Shown here: positions 23,339 through 31,688 of the stretch, one piece after another
Layout: every line of letters starts with the position of its first letter
How positions within the stretch are numbered: the first letter of the stretch is position 1
Virus record (IMG/VR): IMGVR_UViG_3300026292_000003
Location: 157,644-221,643 of that record
Strand: one strand, 5' to 3'
DNA length: 64,000 nucleotides
DNA from: a virus
The notes under the pieces: generated by a model
What the model was told of the DNA's origin: nothing
Database searches by the model: none
The model's input: only the letters and a program-made list of their open reading frames with translations
Program-made: the position numbers and the translations under genes

Positions 23339-23345
23339 ATAAATA
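23338..23345 (+). promoter_or_regulatory. Late promoter GATAAATA
   Basis: Overlaps the stop of the previous gene and drives virion genes from 23369; leader carries CAGGAG. Confidence 0.7.
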
Positions 23346-23368
23346 CTTGTAGATACAGGAGAACATAC

Positions 23369-23740
23369 ATGGCTAGTTCCATAATTTTATTAACAAATAA
23401 GAACGAATTATCATATACAAGTAACGCCGTTAAAGGCGACGGTTACTACGGTTTTAGTGATGGCTTACATACTATGAGCTTTCACGTAGTAAACTTTACA
23501 GGTAGAATACATTTAGAAGCTACAATCGTTGAGAATCCTACTGATGACGATTGGTTCCCTATCGAACTAGACGCAGTAACTCCTTATTACCAATTCACCG
23601 CTGAAACTGCAACCAAAGGTATTAGTTTTGAAGGAAACTTTGTATATTTAAGATGCAAAGTGGATAGAGCATACTTAGGTGCAAACTCATATGATCCTGC
23701 ATTACATGGTTCAATTGACAAAGTGGTGGTTCTACTATAG
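23369..23740 (+). CDS. Virion structural protein
   Basis: 123 residues. Beta-rich, with KGDGYYGFSDGLHTMSFHVV, GRIHLEATIVENP and GNFVYLRCKVDRAYL. The pattern matches small structural proteins encoded just before tail fibre genes in T4-like marine phages. It sits 10 bases before the fibre and shares its late promoter, so it is probably a fibre-associated or adaptor protein. Confidence 0.65.
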   Translation: MASSIILLTNKNELSYTSNAVKGDGYYGFSDGLHTMSFHVVNFTGRIHLEATIVENPTDDDWFPIELDAVTPYYQFTAETATKGISFEGNFVYLRCKVDRAYLGANSYDPALHGSIDKVVVLL

Positions 23741-23750
23741 GAGATAAACT

Positions 23751-25757
23751 TTGGCCATTAAAGCATTCAGCGGCGGTATTCAAAATCAACCATTACCAGA
23801 AATTAACCTAGCTAATATTGCAGACGGTGATATCCTAGTCTATGATGTAAGCACAAAAGCATTTGAGAACACCGCAGGTAGTTTTACTACATTAGACCAA
23901 GTTAATGCTCTTATAGCAAACATTAACAGTGGTGGAACAGTAGATTTAAGTAACTATGCTACCACAGCCTCACTTTCTACAGAAGTCACAAATTTGACAG
24001 CTTTAATTAACTCTAAGACTACTGAATCTTATGTAGATGCACAGATAGCCGCACTTCCTGGACCTACTGATTTAACTAACTATGTTACAAATTCAGATCT
24101 TGCGGCGGCAATAGCAAACTTTGATACTAGCACAGAAATTGATGGAAAAATTAATACGGCTATTGCAAACGCCACATTCTTTGATGGCGATTACAATAAC
24201 CTTTTTAACACTCCCCAAATTCCATCATTAACTGGATATGCTACACAAGTTTGGGTACAACAACAAATTAATGCTATACCCGGTGGCGGTGGAGGTGGTT
24301 CAACAACACTAGATGGATTAACTGATGTTGATACTACAAGTGCAACAGCAGGTCAAGTATTAAAATATGATGGTAATTCATGGGCACCAGCAGATGATGC
24401 AACAACTGGAGGTGGCGGAACTGATGCAGATACATTAGATGGTTTTGATAGTTCTTATTATTTAGATTATACTAACTTTACTAATACTCCAGCTCCTGTT
24501 ACACCATTTAGTGGTGACTATGCAGACCTAACAAACAAGCCAACATTATTTGATGGAGCATATGCTTCGTTAAGTGGTGCACCAACTGTTCCAACAGATT
24601 TAAGTGATTTAACTGATACAACTAATTTATTATCAGGTGCGGCTTATACTGATGCAAGTGTAGATATACATATTAATAAAGCATCAGCGGCATCTGGTCA
24701 AGTATTAGGTTGGGATGGTTCAGATTATGTTTGGGTTAACAATGCAGGTGGAGGCGGCGGTGCTACTTCTTTAGGTGGACTAACAGATGTAAGTAATACT
24801 GCACCATCATCAGGAATGGTTTTAAAATGGAATGGTACTGAATGGGCTCCAGCAGTTGACGCAACTACAGGCGTTGGTGGAAGTAACTATGCAACAGAAT
24901 CTTATGTAGATCAAAAATTAACAGAACGTGGACCACATTTTAGTGGTGACTATAATGATTTAACAAACACACCTGTTTTATTCTCAGGTGACTATACTGA
25001 CTTACTTAACAAACCAGCAGGTAATGCAGATTTAAGTTTACAACTTGTTGGTACTGATTTACAATTATTAAATATAGAACCTGATCCAGATACAATTATT
25101 AGTTCAGTAAGTTTATCTTCATTAGGTGCGGCGATAGGTACTAGTATAGATTATACAGATTTACAAAACTTACCTAACTTGTTTAGCGGTGACTATAATG
25201 ATTTAGTTAATAGACCAAATTTATTCTCAGGCAATTATGATGATTTAGCAAATAAACCAGTAGTACCTAGTATTGCAGGATTAGCATCTACTGCTTATGT
25301 TGATGCGGCAGTTACTGGTGCAACAACAGGAGATAAAGTATTTGAAGGTAACGTAAGTCAAGTAGCAAAAGTTTCTAATGTTGTTGCGGCATCGCAAGAT
25401 AATTATATTATATCTATTACAACAACAGATGCAACAATTACTGAAGCATTATTAATGAGTGGTAATAGAATAGAAATTGAAGATAATAGTACAGTTATGT
25501 ACGATATTCATGTTGTAGGTGCAGATAGCACAGAACATCATGGTGTAAAAATTAAAGGAATCATAGATAGAACTAGTGGAACTACCGCATTAGTTGGTAC
25601 TCCTGCTAAAGAAATATTAGTAGAAAATGATGATGGGTGGAATGCAGACGTTATTGCAGACACCGTAAATGGTAGTTTAAAGATTACAGTTCAAGGAGAA
25701 GCAAGTAGATCCGTACAATGGACTATATTTGTGGAACTAAAAACCGTAAAAAGATAG
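23751..25757 (+). CDS. Tail fibre-like protein with modular repeats
   Basis: 668 residues from TTG 23751 (ribosome site AGGAG seven bases before). Repeated modules include F-S/D-G-D-Y-x-D-L-x-N-x-P at least six times and two copies of L-x-GLTDV...GxVLK(Y/W)(D/N)G...WAP. These are typical of phage fibre shafts. The C-terminal 130 residues (from about GDKVFEGNVSQVAK) lack repeats and probably form the tip or trimerisation domain. Recognises the host surface. Confidence 0.8.
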   Translation: MAIKAFSGGIQNQPLPEINLANIADGDILVYDVSTKAFENTAGSFTTLDQVNALIANINSGGTVDLSNYATTASLSTEVTNLTALINSKTTESYVDAQIAALPGPTDLTNYVTNSDLAAAIANFDTSTEIDGKINTAIANATFFDGDYNNLFNTPQIPSLTGYATQVWVQQQINAIPGGGGGGSTTLDGLTDVDTTSATAGQVLKYDGNSWAPADDATTGGGGTDADTLDGFDSSYYLDYTNFTNTPAPVTPFSGDYADLTNKPTLFDGAYASLSGAPTVPTDLSDLTDTTNLLSGAAYTDASVDIHINKASAASGQVLGWDGSDYVWVNNAGGGGGATSLGGLTDVSNTAPSSGMVLKWNGTEWAPAVDATTGVGGSNYATESYVDQKLTERGPHFSGDYNDLTNTPVLFSGDYTDLLNKPAGNADLSLQLVGTDLQLLNIEPDPDTIISSVSLSSLGAAIGTSIDYTDLQNLPNLFSGDYNDLVNRPNLFSGNYDDLANKPVVPSIAGLASTAYVDAAVTGATTGDKVFEGNVSQVAKVSNVVAASQDNYIISITTTDATITEALLMSGNRIEIEDNSTVMYDIHVVGADSTEHHGVKIKGIIDRTSGTTALVGTPAKEILVENDDGWNADVIADTVNGSLKITVQGEASRSVQWTIFVELKTVKR

Positions 25758-25764
25758 CAAAGAT

Positions 25765-25772
25765 GATAAATA
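25765..25772 (+). promoter_or_regulatory. Late promoter GATAAATA
   Basis: Eight bases after the fibre stop; drives the 25828 gene, whose leader carries AAGGAG. Confidence 0.7.
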
Positions 25773-25827
25773 AATGTAGTAGCAAAAGCTACAGAACATT
25801 AAATATACATTTTAAGGAGAACTAAAA

Positions 25828-26133
25828 ATGGCAACAAGAAATCCAGCAAACGTAATTGAGTTCGGTAAAGTTAACTTTGGCGCACCTATTACAGTATTCG
25901 CAATCGCATCTGCATCAGGTATCGATGGACAAGTAGCTCCAGGTGAAGACCTAGAGAAATTTGTAGAAGCAGTACAATCAAAAGGTACAGTTATCGGTCT
26001 AGGTGCTGAATCAGGTGGAGCATTCAACTGTTATGTTGAAAACTCTTCTTGGACAGCGGCTGACTTAGAAACAGCAGTTCAAGCATTAGGCGGAACTCTA
26101 GCTTCAGCAACAGTTACTGACGCAGGTCTATAA
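25828..26133 (+). CDS. Small probable virion protein
   Basis: 101 residues. Codon use is more GC-rich and regular than its neighbours (many GCA, GGT, CTA), consistent with high expression. Sequence is Ala/Gly-rich with ITVFAIASASGIDGQV and a final alpha/beta hairpin (LETAVQALGGTLASATVTDA). It has its own late promoter and a strong terminator, so it is made as a single abundant message. Possibly a head decoration protein; not proven. Confidence 0.6.
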   Translation: MATRNPANVIEFGKVNFGAPITVFAIASASGIDGQVAPGEDLEKFVEAVQSKGTVIGLGAESGGAFNCYVENSSWTAADLETAVQALGGTLASATVTDAGL

Positions 26134-26162
26134 TATTTAAATTATAGATATTAAAACAATTC

Positions 26163-26198
26163 AAAAGCCCAGTATACTTAATTGTGTACTGGGCTTTT
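26163..26198 (+). terminator. Strong intrinsic terminator
   Basis: AAAAGCCCAGTA and TACTGGGCTTTT form a stem of about 12 bp with a short loop, ending in TTTT. Symmetrical A and T runs make it potentially bidirectional. Confidence 0.85.
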
Positions 26199-26210
26199 CC
26201 TTTGACGATA

Positions 26211-26218
26211 GATAAATA
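26211..26218 (+). promoter_or_regulatory. Late promoter GATAAATA
   Basis: Follows the terminator and precedes ATG 26248, whose leader carries TAGGAG. Confidence 0.7.
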
Positions 26219-26247
26219 CTATATACACACTATAGGAGTACAATAAA

Positions 26248-26610
26248 ATGTCAACAGATATAAACAAAGACGGTAAAGTTTCATGGCTTGAAGCATTTCC
26301 TTATTGGTTTGATAAATTACGTATATTTCCAAGAATATTCATTTCTATGTATATCTATTTGTTATACAGAGTAACTGAATGGTTTATGGCTTTGCCAGAA
26401 CCAAGTATGCCACAAGCTGGTTTAGTAAGTGTTGTAGTTGGTGCCGGTGCGGCATGGTTTGGACTATATGTAAATAGTACAAGTGAGAATCCAGGTAAAA
26501 TTGTAGTACAAACAACTGCAAGTCCTACTTCAACAAGCGGTTCCTCTTATTCAGGAGCGGCGTCAGCTGAAGCAGAATACTCAGATGAATATAAGGGTGG
26601 AAAATATTAA
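26248..26610 (+). CDS. Membrane protein with two TM helices
   Basis: 120 residues. N-terminus SWLEAFPYWFDKLRIF is amphipathic. Two membrane segments follow (IFISMYIYLLYRVTEWF and GLVSVVVGAGAAWFGLYV), then a low-complexity Ser/Thr/Ala tail ending YKGGKY. Late, next to virion genes. Could be a holin or an infection-related membrane protein; topology alone cannot decide. Confidence 0.6.
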   Translation: MSTDINKDGKVSWLEAFPYWFDKLRIFPRIFISMYIYLLYRVTEWFMALPEPSMPQAGLVSVVVGAGAAWFGLYVNSTSENPGKIVVQTTASPTSTSGSSYSGAASAEAEYSDEYKGGKY

Positions 26611-27161
26611 TGTATCAACATCATATTATATTAAAAACAAAAGAACCACTGGAAGCCAAACTCGTTGCTGAATGGTTAAAAACAGTAAAAGAGTTTGGAC
26701 CAGATGATATTGCATTTGCATATCAGCACGGTGATCACGAAGTAAGTATGGAATATGGAACAAATGAAGAAAGTCCACTACCGCATAGTTACGTAGTTCC
26801 ATTAAAAAGAGATATGACAGCAGATGAAACATTTGTTGTTGTTTCAGCTTGGGAATACAAATATATGCCAGACTTTAATATAGAAATTTCTAATATGTAT
26901 GATACAATGCAAGACTTTGAAATAGACATCGATGAAGATGTTAAACAAAAAGCAACACTAGATCTTAACAAGTGGCATCATAATAGATGGCGTGACGAAA
27001 TGTTAAAAGAAGGTTGGCATTATGGATTGTACTTTAGTTCAAAAAACAAAAGTCACCCTGCATTAAAAGATTGGGATTCATTACCAGAGAGTCATAGAAG
27101 AAGTCCACAGTTTAACAATAAAGAGATATTTGAATGGTTGCGTAAAAACGGCGTAGCATAA
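26610..27161 (+). CDS. RyR-domain-containing protein
   Basis: 183 residues. The last 60 residues (HNRWRDEMLKEGWHYGLYFS, then KSHPALKDWDSL) match the RyR domain seen in ryanodine receptors and in some bacterial and phage proteins, where its role is unclear (possible ligand binding). The N-terminal part is alpha/beta and unassigned. Overlaps the membrane protein gene by one base. Confidence 0.65.
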   Translation: MYQHHIILKTKEPLEAKLVAEWLKTVKEFGPDDIAFAYQHGDHEVSMEYGTNEESPLPHSYVVPLKRDMTADETFVVVSAWEYKYMPDFNIEISNMYDTMQDFEIDIDEDVKQKATLDLNKWHHNRWRDEMLKEGWHYGLYFSSKNKSHPALKDWDSLPESHRRSPQFNNKEIFEWLRKNGVA

Positions 27162-27162
27162 A

Positions 27163-28071
27163 ATGATATCTAAAAACGACTTTGTCGTACTTACAGAAGA
27201 CGGACAAATCAAATCAACACAAACTCATTTCCTTATTAAGAATAATCTTACAGATTTTATAAGATGGGATTGCGAAGTATTTTCACACACAAAGAATATC
27301 AATTCACAAACTGGTAAAACAGGTTACACAGCCTGTGGTAATAAATCTACAACTTGTAACGTAGGAATATGCTCGTGTCCTACTGATATATATTTGCCTA
27401 AAGGTTTAAACGAGCATTGGCTTTTTTTATTAAGAGAAAAAGTTAGAAAATTATCTACAAATGACATATTAGATAGTTACCAATTAGAAGATGGTAAAAT
27501 TGTTGCTTGTGGTCAACTAGGATTATTAGTTAATACAAAATTTGTAGTAGACTGGAACTTATTAAGAAGATGTAATTTTTCTTGTACCTATTGTGCTCCA
27601 GATATACACAGTTATACAAGTGAGTTTCCACCTTTTGAACAATTACAAAAAGAATTTAATGATATAAAAATTCCACAAGGTAAAGAAGCATATTTTAACC
27701 TAAATGGTGGTGAACCAACATTACACCCAAATATATTTGACATAGTAAAAATGTGTTACAATGTTGGACACGTAGAACTATTATCAAATGGAACTGCTTC
27801 AGTTTCAATGTATAATGATTTACTTGATTATACTAAAATTAATATAAGTTTACACCACGAATTAATTAACGAAAAACATATGAAAAAATTTGTTAAAATA
27901 GCTGAATTAAATAAAGGTGAATTAGTGTTTAAATACTTTAATACATTTGACGAAGAAAAATACAAAGAATACTTGGATAAATTATCAACATTTAACCATG
28001 TATCAATTATTACCAACAAACGTCTTATCTTACGTGGTCAACGTAACCAAGATAAATCTTGGGCAACATAG
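27163..28071 (+). CDS. Radical SAM enzyme, divergent type
   Basis: 302 residues. The radical SAM motif CNFSCTYC lies mid-protein (about residue 137), followed by NGGEPTLHP and LLSNGTAS. The N-terminus has its own Cys-rich patch (ACGNKSTTCNVGICSCP), possibly an auxiliary cluster or zinc site. This architecture differs from the other five radical SAM proteins in the window. It starts one base after the RyR-domain gene. Substrate unknown. Confidence 0.75.
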   Translation: MISKNDFVVLTEDGQIKSTQTHFLIKNNLTDFIRWDCEVFSHTKNINSQTGKTGYTACGNKSTTCNVGICSCPTDIYLPKGLNEHWLFLLREKVRKLSTNDILDSYQLEDGKIVACGQLGLLVNTKFVVDWNLLRRCNFSCTYCAPDIHSYTSEFPPFEQLQKEFNDIKIPQGKEAYFNLNGGEPTLHPNIFDIVKMCYNVGHVELLSNGTASVSMYNDLLDYTKINISLHHELINEKHMKKFVKIAELNKGELVFKYFNTFDEEKYKEYLDKLSTFNHVSIITNKRLILRGQRNQDKSWAT

Positions 28072-28072
28072 G

Positions 28073-28101
28073 TTGACTTCTATTTTATAATCTGTTATAA
28101 T
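28073..28101 (+). promoter_or_regulatory. Sigma70 promoter
   Basis: TTGACT (28073-28078), 17-bp spacer, TATAAT (28096-28101), serving the lipoprotein and UvsE genes. Confidence 0.85.
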
Positions 28102-28124
28102 AAAGCTAACAAGGAAGGAAAAAA

Positions 28125-28328
28125 ATGACTAAAACTATAGCATCAATAATCGTCCTAGGATTTCTAGTAGGGTGTAGTGCAATACCAGAAAATCCAAGAA
28201 TGTCTTTTGGTAAGAAATGTTCAGTTACTGAAGAAAATCAGGTTGCATATTCTTATGTATGGTTGTACAATAAAGACTCAGGACTAGAAGCAAATAAAGA
28301 AACTTGTAAAAAATTAGAAGAGAAGTAA
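28125..28328 (+). CDS. Small lipoprotein
   Basis: 67 residues. Signal peptide with lipobox FLVGCSA (Cys at 17). The mature part has CSVTEENQVAYSYVWLYNKD and a second Cys, so one disulfide is likely. Ribosome site AAGGAAGG. Probably sits in the host envelope early in infection; a superinfection-exclusion role is possible but unproven. Confidence 0.7.
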   Translation: MTKTIASIIVLGFLVGCSAIPENPRMSFGKKCSVTEENQVAYSYVWLYNKDSGLEANKETCKKLEEK

Positions 28329-28334
28329 TATATA

Positions 28335-29360
28335 ATGACTTTAGGTAAAGTTGGTTTTGCTTGTAAGTATTTACATCACGATCAAACACAAAAGAAGAAA
28401 ATCCTAGAGGAACTTCAAAGACCACTTACTGAAAAATGTACAACAGTAAGGTGGCTTAATAGTCAACATAGAGATGTAGCAGAGCAAAGGCTATGGGACA
28501 TAATGGTCCATAATAGTCAAGCAGTTTACAACCTAATAGAATATGTTGGCAGTTTACCAGAACGACAGAGAATGGTTAGGCTGGGCAGTAATCAACTGCC
28601 CGTCTATACTCAAGATGATTGGCGATATTTCTGGAAACGCACAGACGTAATTGATTACGCAAATAAGTATTATAGTAGAGCAGGTGAACTTGCAAGGAAA
28701 CTTGGTGTACGTCTTAGTATGCACCCAGGGCAATTTACAGTACTAGCAAGTGATAATCCTGAAATTGTAGAACGTAGTATAGAGGAGTTTGAATATCATG
28801 CGAATATCATCAGGTGGATGGGCTACGGTAAGAGTTGGCAAGACTTCAAGTGTAACGTCCACATCTCAGGCAAAAAAGGTCCAGCCGGTATCAAAGCCGT
28901 CCTTCCAAGATTGTCTACAGAAGCAAGAAACTGTATTACTATTGAAAACGATGAAAACTCGTGGGGCATCGATGCCTCGCTTGAACTTGAGAAGGAGGTA
29001 GCACTCGTTGCAGACATACACCACCACTGGGTTCATAGTGCCGGAGAGTATATACACGTCAATGACGACAGAATTAAACGTATTATTGATTCTTGGCGTG
29101 GCGTTAGGCCTGTGTTGCATTATAGTGTTAGCCGTGAAGATTATATCAACTCGGATAACAAAAGACATAGACCGGACTTTCAAGCCCTTATTGAGCAAGG
29201 ATACAAAAAAGCCAAATTAAGAGCCCATAGCGACTATATGTGGAATACAGCCGTTAACGAATGGGCTGGAACATTCCGTAAAGACTTTGATATCATGGTA
29301 GAAGCTAAAATGAAGAATTTAGCTAGTATCCCATTTGAGGAACAAACAGCTCTTATTTGA
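28335..29360 (+). CDS. uvsE: UV-damage endonuclease (UvsE/UVDE)
   Basis: 341 residues. Nicks DNA 5' of UV photoproducts. TIM-barrel metal-site segments are visible: RLSMHPGQFTVLAS, FEYHANIIRWMG, CNVHISGKKG, TIENDE, VADIHHHWVH, HYSVS and AHSDYMW. All match the UVDE family. The codon use is slightly less AT-rich than its neighbours. Sits under an early-type promoter. Useful for sunlit surface water. Confidence 0.9.
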   Translation: MTLGKVGFACKYLHHDQTQKKKILEELQRPLTEKCTTVRWLNSQHRDVAEQRLWDIMVHNSQAVYNLIEYVGSLPERQRMVRLGSNQLPVYTQDDWRYFWKRTDVIDYANKYYSRAGELARKLGVRLSMHPGQFTVLASDNPEIVERSIEEFEYHANIIRWMGYGKSWQDFKCNVHISGKKGPAGIKAVLPRLSTEARNCITIENDENSWGIDASLELEKEVALVADIHHHWVHSAGEYIHVNDDRIKRIIDSWRGVRPVLHYSVSREDYINSDNKRHRPDFQALIEQGYKKAKLRAHSDYMWNTAVNEWAGTFRKDFDIMVEAKMKNLASIPFEEQTALI

Positions 29361-29366
29361 TAAATA
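29359..29366 (+). promoter_or_regulatory. Late promoter GATAAATA
   Basis: Overlaps the uvsE stop; heads the long late array beginning at 29387, leader with AGGAG. Confidence 0.7.
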
Positions 29367-29386
29367 CTACAAATAGGAGATACATT

Positions 29387-29725
29387 ATGAATGATATTCA
29401 AAGATTAAAAGAACTTTCAGGCATCATATCTGAAGCACCAAAACCCGTAGCAAAAATAAGCCAAGGCGGATTTATGGACTGGAAATATTCTAGTCGTGAT
29501 GATATAATAGACTTGGGACATAGTGTAGCCGACTCATTAAAAGTAGAGGGTACATATACTCACGATTTAAACAAAGAATGGGAACAAACTGGTTACATTA
29601 ATTTAGCTATGATACAGAATTGGGAAGAAATCAAAGGACAAATTCCAAGTGAAGATTTAGAACAAATTTTAGAAGATGAAGAAATTATCGAACCTGCAAG
29701 ATGGTTAGATGTAGATTGGGTTTAA
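29387..29725 (+). CDS. Late protein with DIQRLKELSGI leader
   Basis: 112 residues from ATG 29387 (AGGAG upstream). The N-terminus MNDIQRLKELSGIISEA is a short helix followed by Ile-x-Glu-Ala, a possible prohead protease site. A similar leader (MDIDRLKVLAGV) opens the gene at 31085. The body is acidic with LNKEWEQTGYINLAMIQNWE. Function unknown; proposed as an internal head protein from its leader and location. Confidence 0.55.
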   Translation: MNDIQRLKELSGIISEAPKPVAKISQGGFMDWKYSSRDDIIDLGHSVADSLKVEGTYTHDLNKEWEQTGYINLAMIQNWEEIKGQIPSEDLEQILEDEEIIEPARWLDVDWV

Positions 29726-29726
29726 T

Positions 29727-30962
29727 ATGAAATTTAATGATATAAAACAAATGCCACAAGAAGGCGACATTGTAGGTTTAGAATTTGGCGATGTGATGAT
29801 CGAATCTAAATTTGTGGAATATCTAGATGATGGTATCGTAGTAGAAATGGCTCCTAAAGGCGAACAACTATTAAAAGAATTTTTACCTCTTATACCTGCG
29901 GCAGTATGGGCAGGCGGTGCGGCGTGGAGTGCATATGATGCATGGCAGGCAAAAAAAGCATATGACAGAGGTGAAATTACAAAAGGTCAATTAGCAGGAA
30001 GAATTGGTACTGATGCGGCACTTACAATTATAGGTGGTGGATTAGCAAAAGGTGCAGTAAAAGCAACAAAAGCAGTAGCAAAAATGTTTAAGAAAAAACC
30101 AGATGTAAAAATTGATGTACCAAAAGTAGAACCAGTTAAAACAAATAATGTTCCAGTTAAAACAAACAATGTTCCAGTTAAAACAAATAATGTTCCAGTT
30201 AAAACAAACAATGTTCCAGTTTCAACAACTGGTGGAGCAGTAGCAGGTAAGACAACTAGTAAAGTAGTCACAAAGAAAGTTGACGATATAAAAAATAAAA
30301 ATAAGAATAAAAAGAAGAAAAGTAAACTTAATAGATTTGGTGGTAACCTAGCACCAAATGCAACTATGGGTTCTAATCTATCTGGCGTTGTAAACAAATA
30401 TGGATTTGGTTCAACAGTAAATGCATCTATGCAATATGAAGATATGGATGGTGATCAAGCAAAAGTTTTAAAAGGCTTTGATGCAAAAACACAAGCTGAA
30501 ATAGTAAAACTAAAAGCACGTTATCCACAAGCAGACAATTTAATGTCAGCACTATTAGCAGATGTGGCAAGTAAAAATCAGGCAGGTGTTAACAGTGATC
30601 ATAGACAAGATTTAAAATTTAAAGATTTAGAAAAACGTTTATTTGATTTAGAACAAAAGTTAAATGCAAGAGTTACAGAAGAACTTACTGAAGCGGAATA
30701 TCAAGGACGAAAAGTTGAACTAAACAAACCAACACGTGGTGATGTTAAAAAGTTTAAAGTATATGTCAAAGACCCTAAGACTGGAAACGTTAAGAAAGTA
30801 AACTTCGGACACGGCGGAACAAGTGCTGAAGCAAAAGGTGAAAAGACTATGAGTATTAAAAAGTCTAATCCTGAAAGACGTAAGAGTTTTAGAGCAAGAC
30901 ATAACTGTGATAATCCTGGTCCAAAGACTAAAGCACGTTATTGGTCATGCAAGGCTTGGTAA
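29727..30962 (+). CDS. Virion-associated protein with VPVKTNN repeats and basic C-terminal module
   Basis: 411 residues. N-terminus MKFNDIKQMPQEGDIVGLEF looks like an SH3/KOW-like barrel. A hydrophobic segment (LLPLIPAAVWAGGAAWSAY, imprecise) is followed by a Lys-rich linker with four 7-residue VPVKTNN repeats. The C-terminus VYVKDPKTGNVKKVNFG, then KSFRARHNCDNPGPKTKARY, is a module I associate with T4-like marine phage structural proteins. It also contains ELTEAEY, a candidate protease site. Probably a prohead or internal protein. Confidence 0.6.
   Translation: MKFNDIKQMPQEGDIVGLEFGDVMIESKFVEYLDDGIVVEMAPKGEQLLKEFLPLIPAAVWAGGAAWSAYDAWQAKKAYDRGEITKGQLAGRIGTDAALTIIGGGLAKGAVKATKAVAKMFKKKPDVKIDVPKVEPVKTNNVPVKTNNVPVKTNNVPVKTNNVPVSTTGGAVAGKTTSKVVTKKVDDIKNKNKNKKKKSKLNRFGGNLAPNATMGSNLSGVVNKYGFGSTVNASMQYEDMDGDQAKVLKGFDAKTQAEIVKLKARYPQADNLMSALLADVASKNQAGVNSDHRQDLKFKDLEKRLFDLEQKLNARVTEELTEAEYQGRKVELNKPTRGDVKKFKVYVKDPKTGNVKKVNFGHGGTSAEAKGEKTMSIKKSNPERRKSFRARHNCDNPGPKTKARYWSCKAW
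30132..30215 (+). repeat. Four tandem 21-bp repeats
   Basis: Unit CCAGTTAAAACAAATAATGTT with one C/T alternation, repeated four times in frame, coding for VKTNNVP. A length-variable linker. Confidence 0.85.
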
Positions 30963-30965
30963 TAA

Positions 30966-31085
30966 ATGAGCAGAAAAACTTCCCCAAAACAAAAAATACA
31001 GAACCTTCGTTCTGCTAAAAAAAAGTTTAAAAGAAAACTTAATTTTAAAATTAAAAAAAGAAAACAAAGACAGGGTTTAGTATAA
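30966..31085 (+). CDS. 39-residue highly basic protein
   Basis: Starts three bases after the previous stop and its TAA overlaps the next ATG. About half the residues are Lys or Arg (KKKFKRKLNFKIKKRKQRQ). A DNA-condensing or head-packaged basic peptide is plausible from composition and location. Confidence 0.55.
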   Translation: MSRKTSPKQKIQNLRSAKKKFKRKLNFKIKKRKQRQGLV

Positions 31086-31282
31086 TGGATATTGATAGAC
31101 TAAAAGTATTAGCAGGTGTAAATAAATCTGTTGCTGAATCTCCTGAAGGATCTAACATAAGTATTATTGGATCTGAAAAAGCAAAAATTCAAAGAGAACG
31201 TAAAATTAAACCAGGAACAGACGAATGGTTTAAATTGTGGTTTTCAAGACCACATCTTACTGGTGAAAAACCAACAAAATAG
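31085..31282 (+). CDS. Small late protein with DIDRLKVLAGV leader
   Basis: 65 residues. Leader MDIDRLKVLAGVNKSVAES resembles that at 29387 and ends in Val-Ala-Glu-Ser. The rest is a soluble domain with KPGTDEWFKLWFSRPHLTG, a Trp-rich motif found in small marine phage proteins. Function unknown; a head-internal role is inferred from the leader. Confidence 0.55.
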   Translation: MDIDRLKVLAGVNKSVAESPEGSNISIIGSEKAKIQRERKIKPGTDEWFKLWFSRPHLTGEKPTK

Positions 31283-31293
31283 GAGAACGCATA

Positions 31294-31680
31294 ATGGGTA
31301 CGGCAACCCTTTTACTTTTTGTACTAATGTGCAAACACGCGATTTGCGACTTGGCACTACAGTCATTTAGAACACCAACAGACAAATATAAGTATTTCAA
31401 TAAAGGTTTACATATACATTCATTAGATCACGGAATAGGTGCGTTCATTGTACTACTATTCTTTATAAACCCATTGTACGCCGCTCTATTTGCGTTTATT
31501 GACTATATTTTCCATTGGCATATTGACTTTATTAAAACAAATATTACTCGAAAATTTGGCTGGACAAAAGATGGTAAGGCTTTTTGGCGTCTACAAACAT
31601 TTGATCAAATTGCTCACTATGCAACGTATGCTCTAATAGTGTATTTGATATTTAAATGCCCTTTATGCATAATTAGATAA
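31294..31680 (+). CDS. DUF3307-family membrane protein
   Basis: 128 residues. About four hydrophobic segments with the family's conserved polar points: MCKHAICDLALQS, HIHSLDHGIGAF, FHWHIDFIK, and TFDQIAHYATYALIVYLIF. DUF3307 proteins occur in bacteria and phages and are of unknown function; the His/Asp pattern in the membrane suggests a metal or proton site. Ribosome site AGGAG. Confidence 0.75.
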   Translation: MGTATLLLFVLMCKHAICDLALQSFRTPTDKYKYFNKGLHIHSLDHGIGAFIVLLFFINPLYAALFAFIDYIFHWHIDFIKTNITRKFGWTKDGKAFWRLQTFDQIAHYATYALIVYLIFKCPLCIIR

Positions 31681-31683
31681 ATA
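31676..31683 (+). promoter_or_regulatory. Late promoter GATAAATA, leaderless configuration
   Basis: GATAAATA-CAGTT-ATG(31689); five-base gap, no ribosome site. Confidence 0.75.
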
Positions 31684-31688
31684 CAGTT

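Noticed and set aside
29987-30397. Long minus-strand frame opposite the VPVKTNN protein
   Set aside because: Mirror of a Lys-rich repetitive gene giving Phe/Leu runs; no ribosome site or promoter.
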